DNA of 33,161 bases from Deltaproteobacteria bacterium. Lineage in GTDB: Bacteria > Lernaellota > Lernaellaia > JACKCT01. Both the position numbers and the translations under genes were made by a program. The stretch spans positions 1-33,161 of the forward strand of contig JADLEX010000015.1 in the NCBI GenBank assembly GCA_020845895.1, written 5' to 3'. Of the stretch, positions 33,056 through 33,161 are shown piece by piece (position 1 is the first letter of the stretch; each line of letters starts with the position of its first letter). A model generated the notes under the pieces. The model did not search any database and was not told where the DNA came from. It saw only the letters and a list, made by a program, of their open reading frames with translations.

Positions 33056-33161
33056 TCGAATTTTCGCAAAATTGTAGTGCCTAATATCGTCTCGGCAGGC
33101 TCAAATCAGTCTTGACATATCCCTTGCTGCCATTGGAAATGGCGGCGTGTTCGTTCGCGCC

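Larger units (their letters stand above)
32692..33161. other. Right-edge stretch with no supported gene
   Basis: No gene is supported. About 32700-32950 is GC-rich with the inverted repeat copy; about 32950-33110 is AT-rich and holds a hairpin. A TTGACA occurs at 33112-33117 but no -10 box follows at the right distance. Confidence 0.5.

Noticed and set aside
33112-33117. TTGACA as a promoter at the right edge
   Set aside because: No -10-like hexamer is found 16-18 bases downstream.

Overview
The window is a GC-rich chromosomal segment from a Gram-negative bacterium. Two lipobox signal peptides, a Bat (aerotolerance) operon, a full chemotaxis set, and an F0 ATP-synthase cluster without atpFHAGDC would all fit a deltaproteobacteria-like lineage (Myxococcota, Desulfobacterota or a related uncultured phylum). 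That placement is an inference: there is no rRNA or other decisive marker here.

Layout, left half. A lipoprotein (338-1129) precedes the F0 cluster atpZ-like, atpI-like, atpB, atpE (1230-3100), which closes with a strong GNRA-loop terminator. A six-gene Bat operon follows (3332-9832): a BatD-like membrane protein, then BatA and BatB (von Willebrand A proteins), BatC (TPR), BatD and BatE (TPR plus SH3-like). Almost every junction overlaps by about 4 bases. Next come a SAM methyltransferase with a histidine-rich N-terminus (9855-10628), a large threonine-rich presumed surface protein (about 10675-12609) and an overlapping, strikingly AT-rich orphan lipoprotein (about 12602-14011).

Middle. A 640-base gene-free patch (14012-14650) holds hairpins and dispersed-repeat-like sequence and ends in a good sigma70-type promoter for ileS (14651-17818). 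This IleRS is type 2-like and has GIHH where HIGH is expected, the altered motif associated with mupirocin hyper-resistance. A MntA/HepT toxin-antitoxin pair, an alkaline-phosphatase-superfamily enzyme and a multi-pass GT-C-like membrane protein with a long C-terminal domain follow. The last converges on the next gene with overlapping stop codons.

Right half, all minus strand. Reading in the direction of transcription: a zinc-ribbon membrane protein (31966-32691), then cheY, cheX, a 1058-residue hybrid CheA with a C-terminal receiver, cheW, cheB, cheR, a second cheY-like gene, an HDOD protein, and finally a tandem PPK2 (polyphosphate:AMP phosphotransferase-like) gene. No chemoreceptor gene is present. 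The last 470 bases carry a second, inverted copy of the 25-base repeat found upstream of ileS and an AT-rich hairpin.

No tRNA, rRNA, CRISPR array, transposase or integrase was recognised. The least explained material is the accessory stretch 9.85-14.65 kb (His-rich methyltransferase, Thr-rich protein, AT-rich lipoprotein, repeat patch). The most specific functional observation is the GXHH IleRS.
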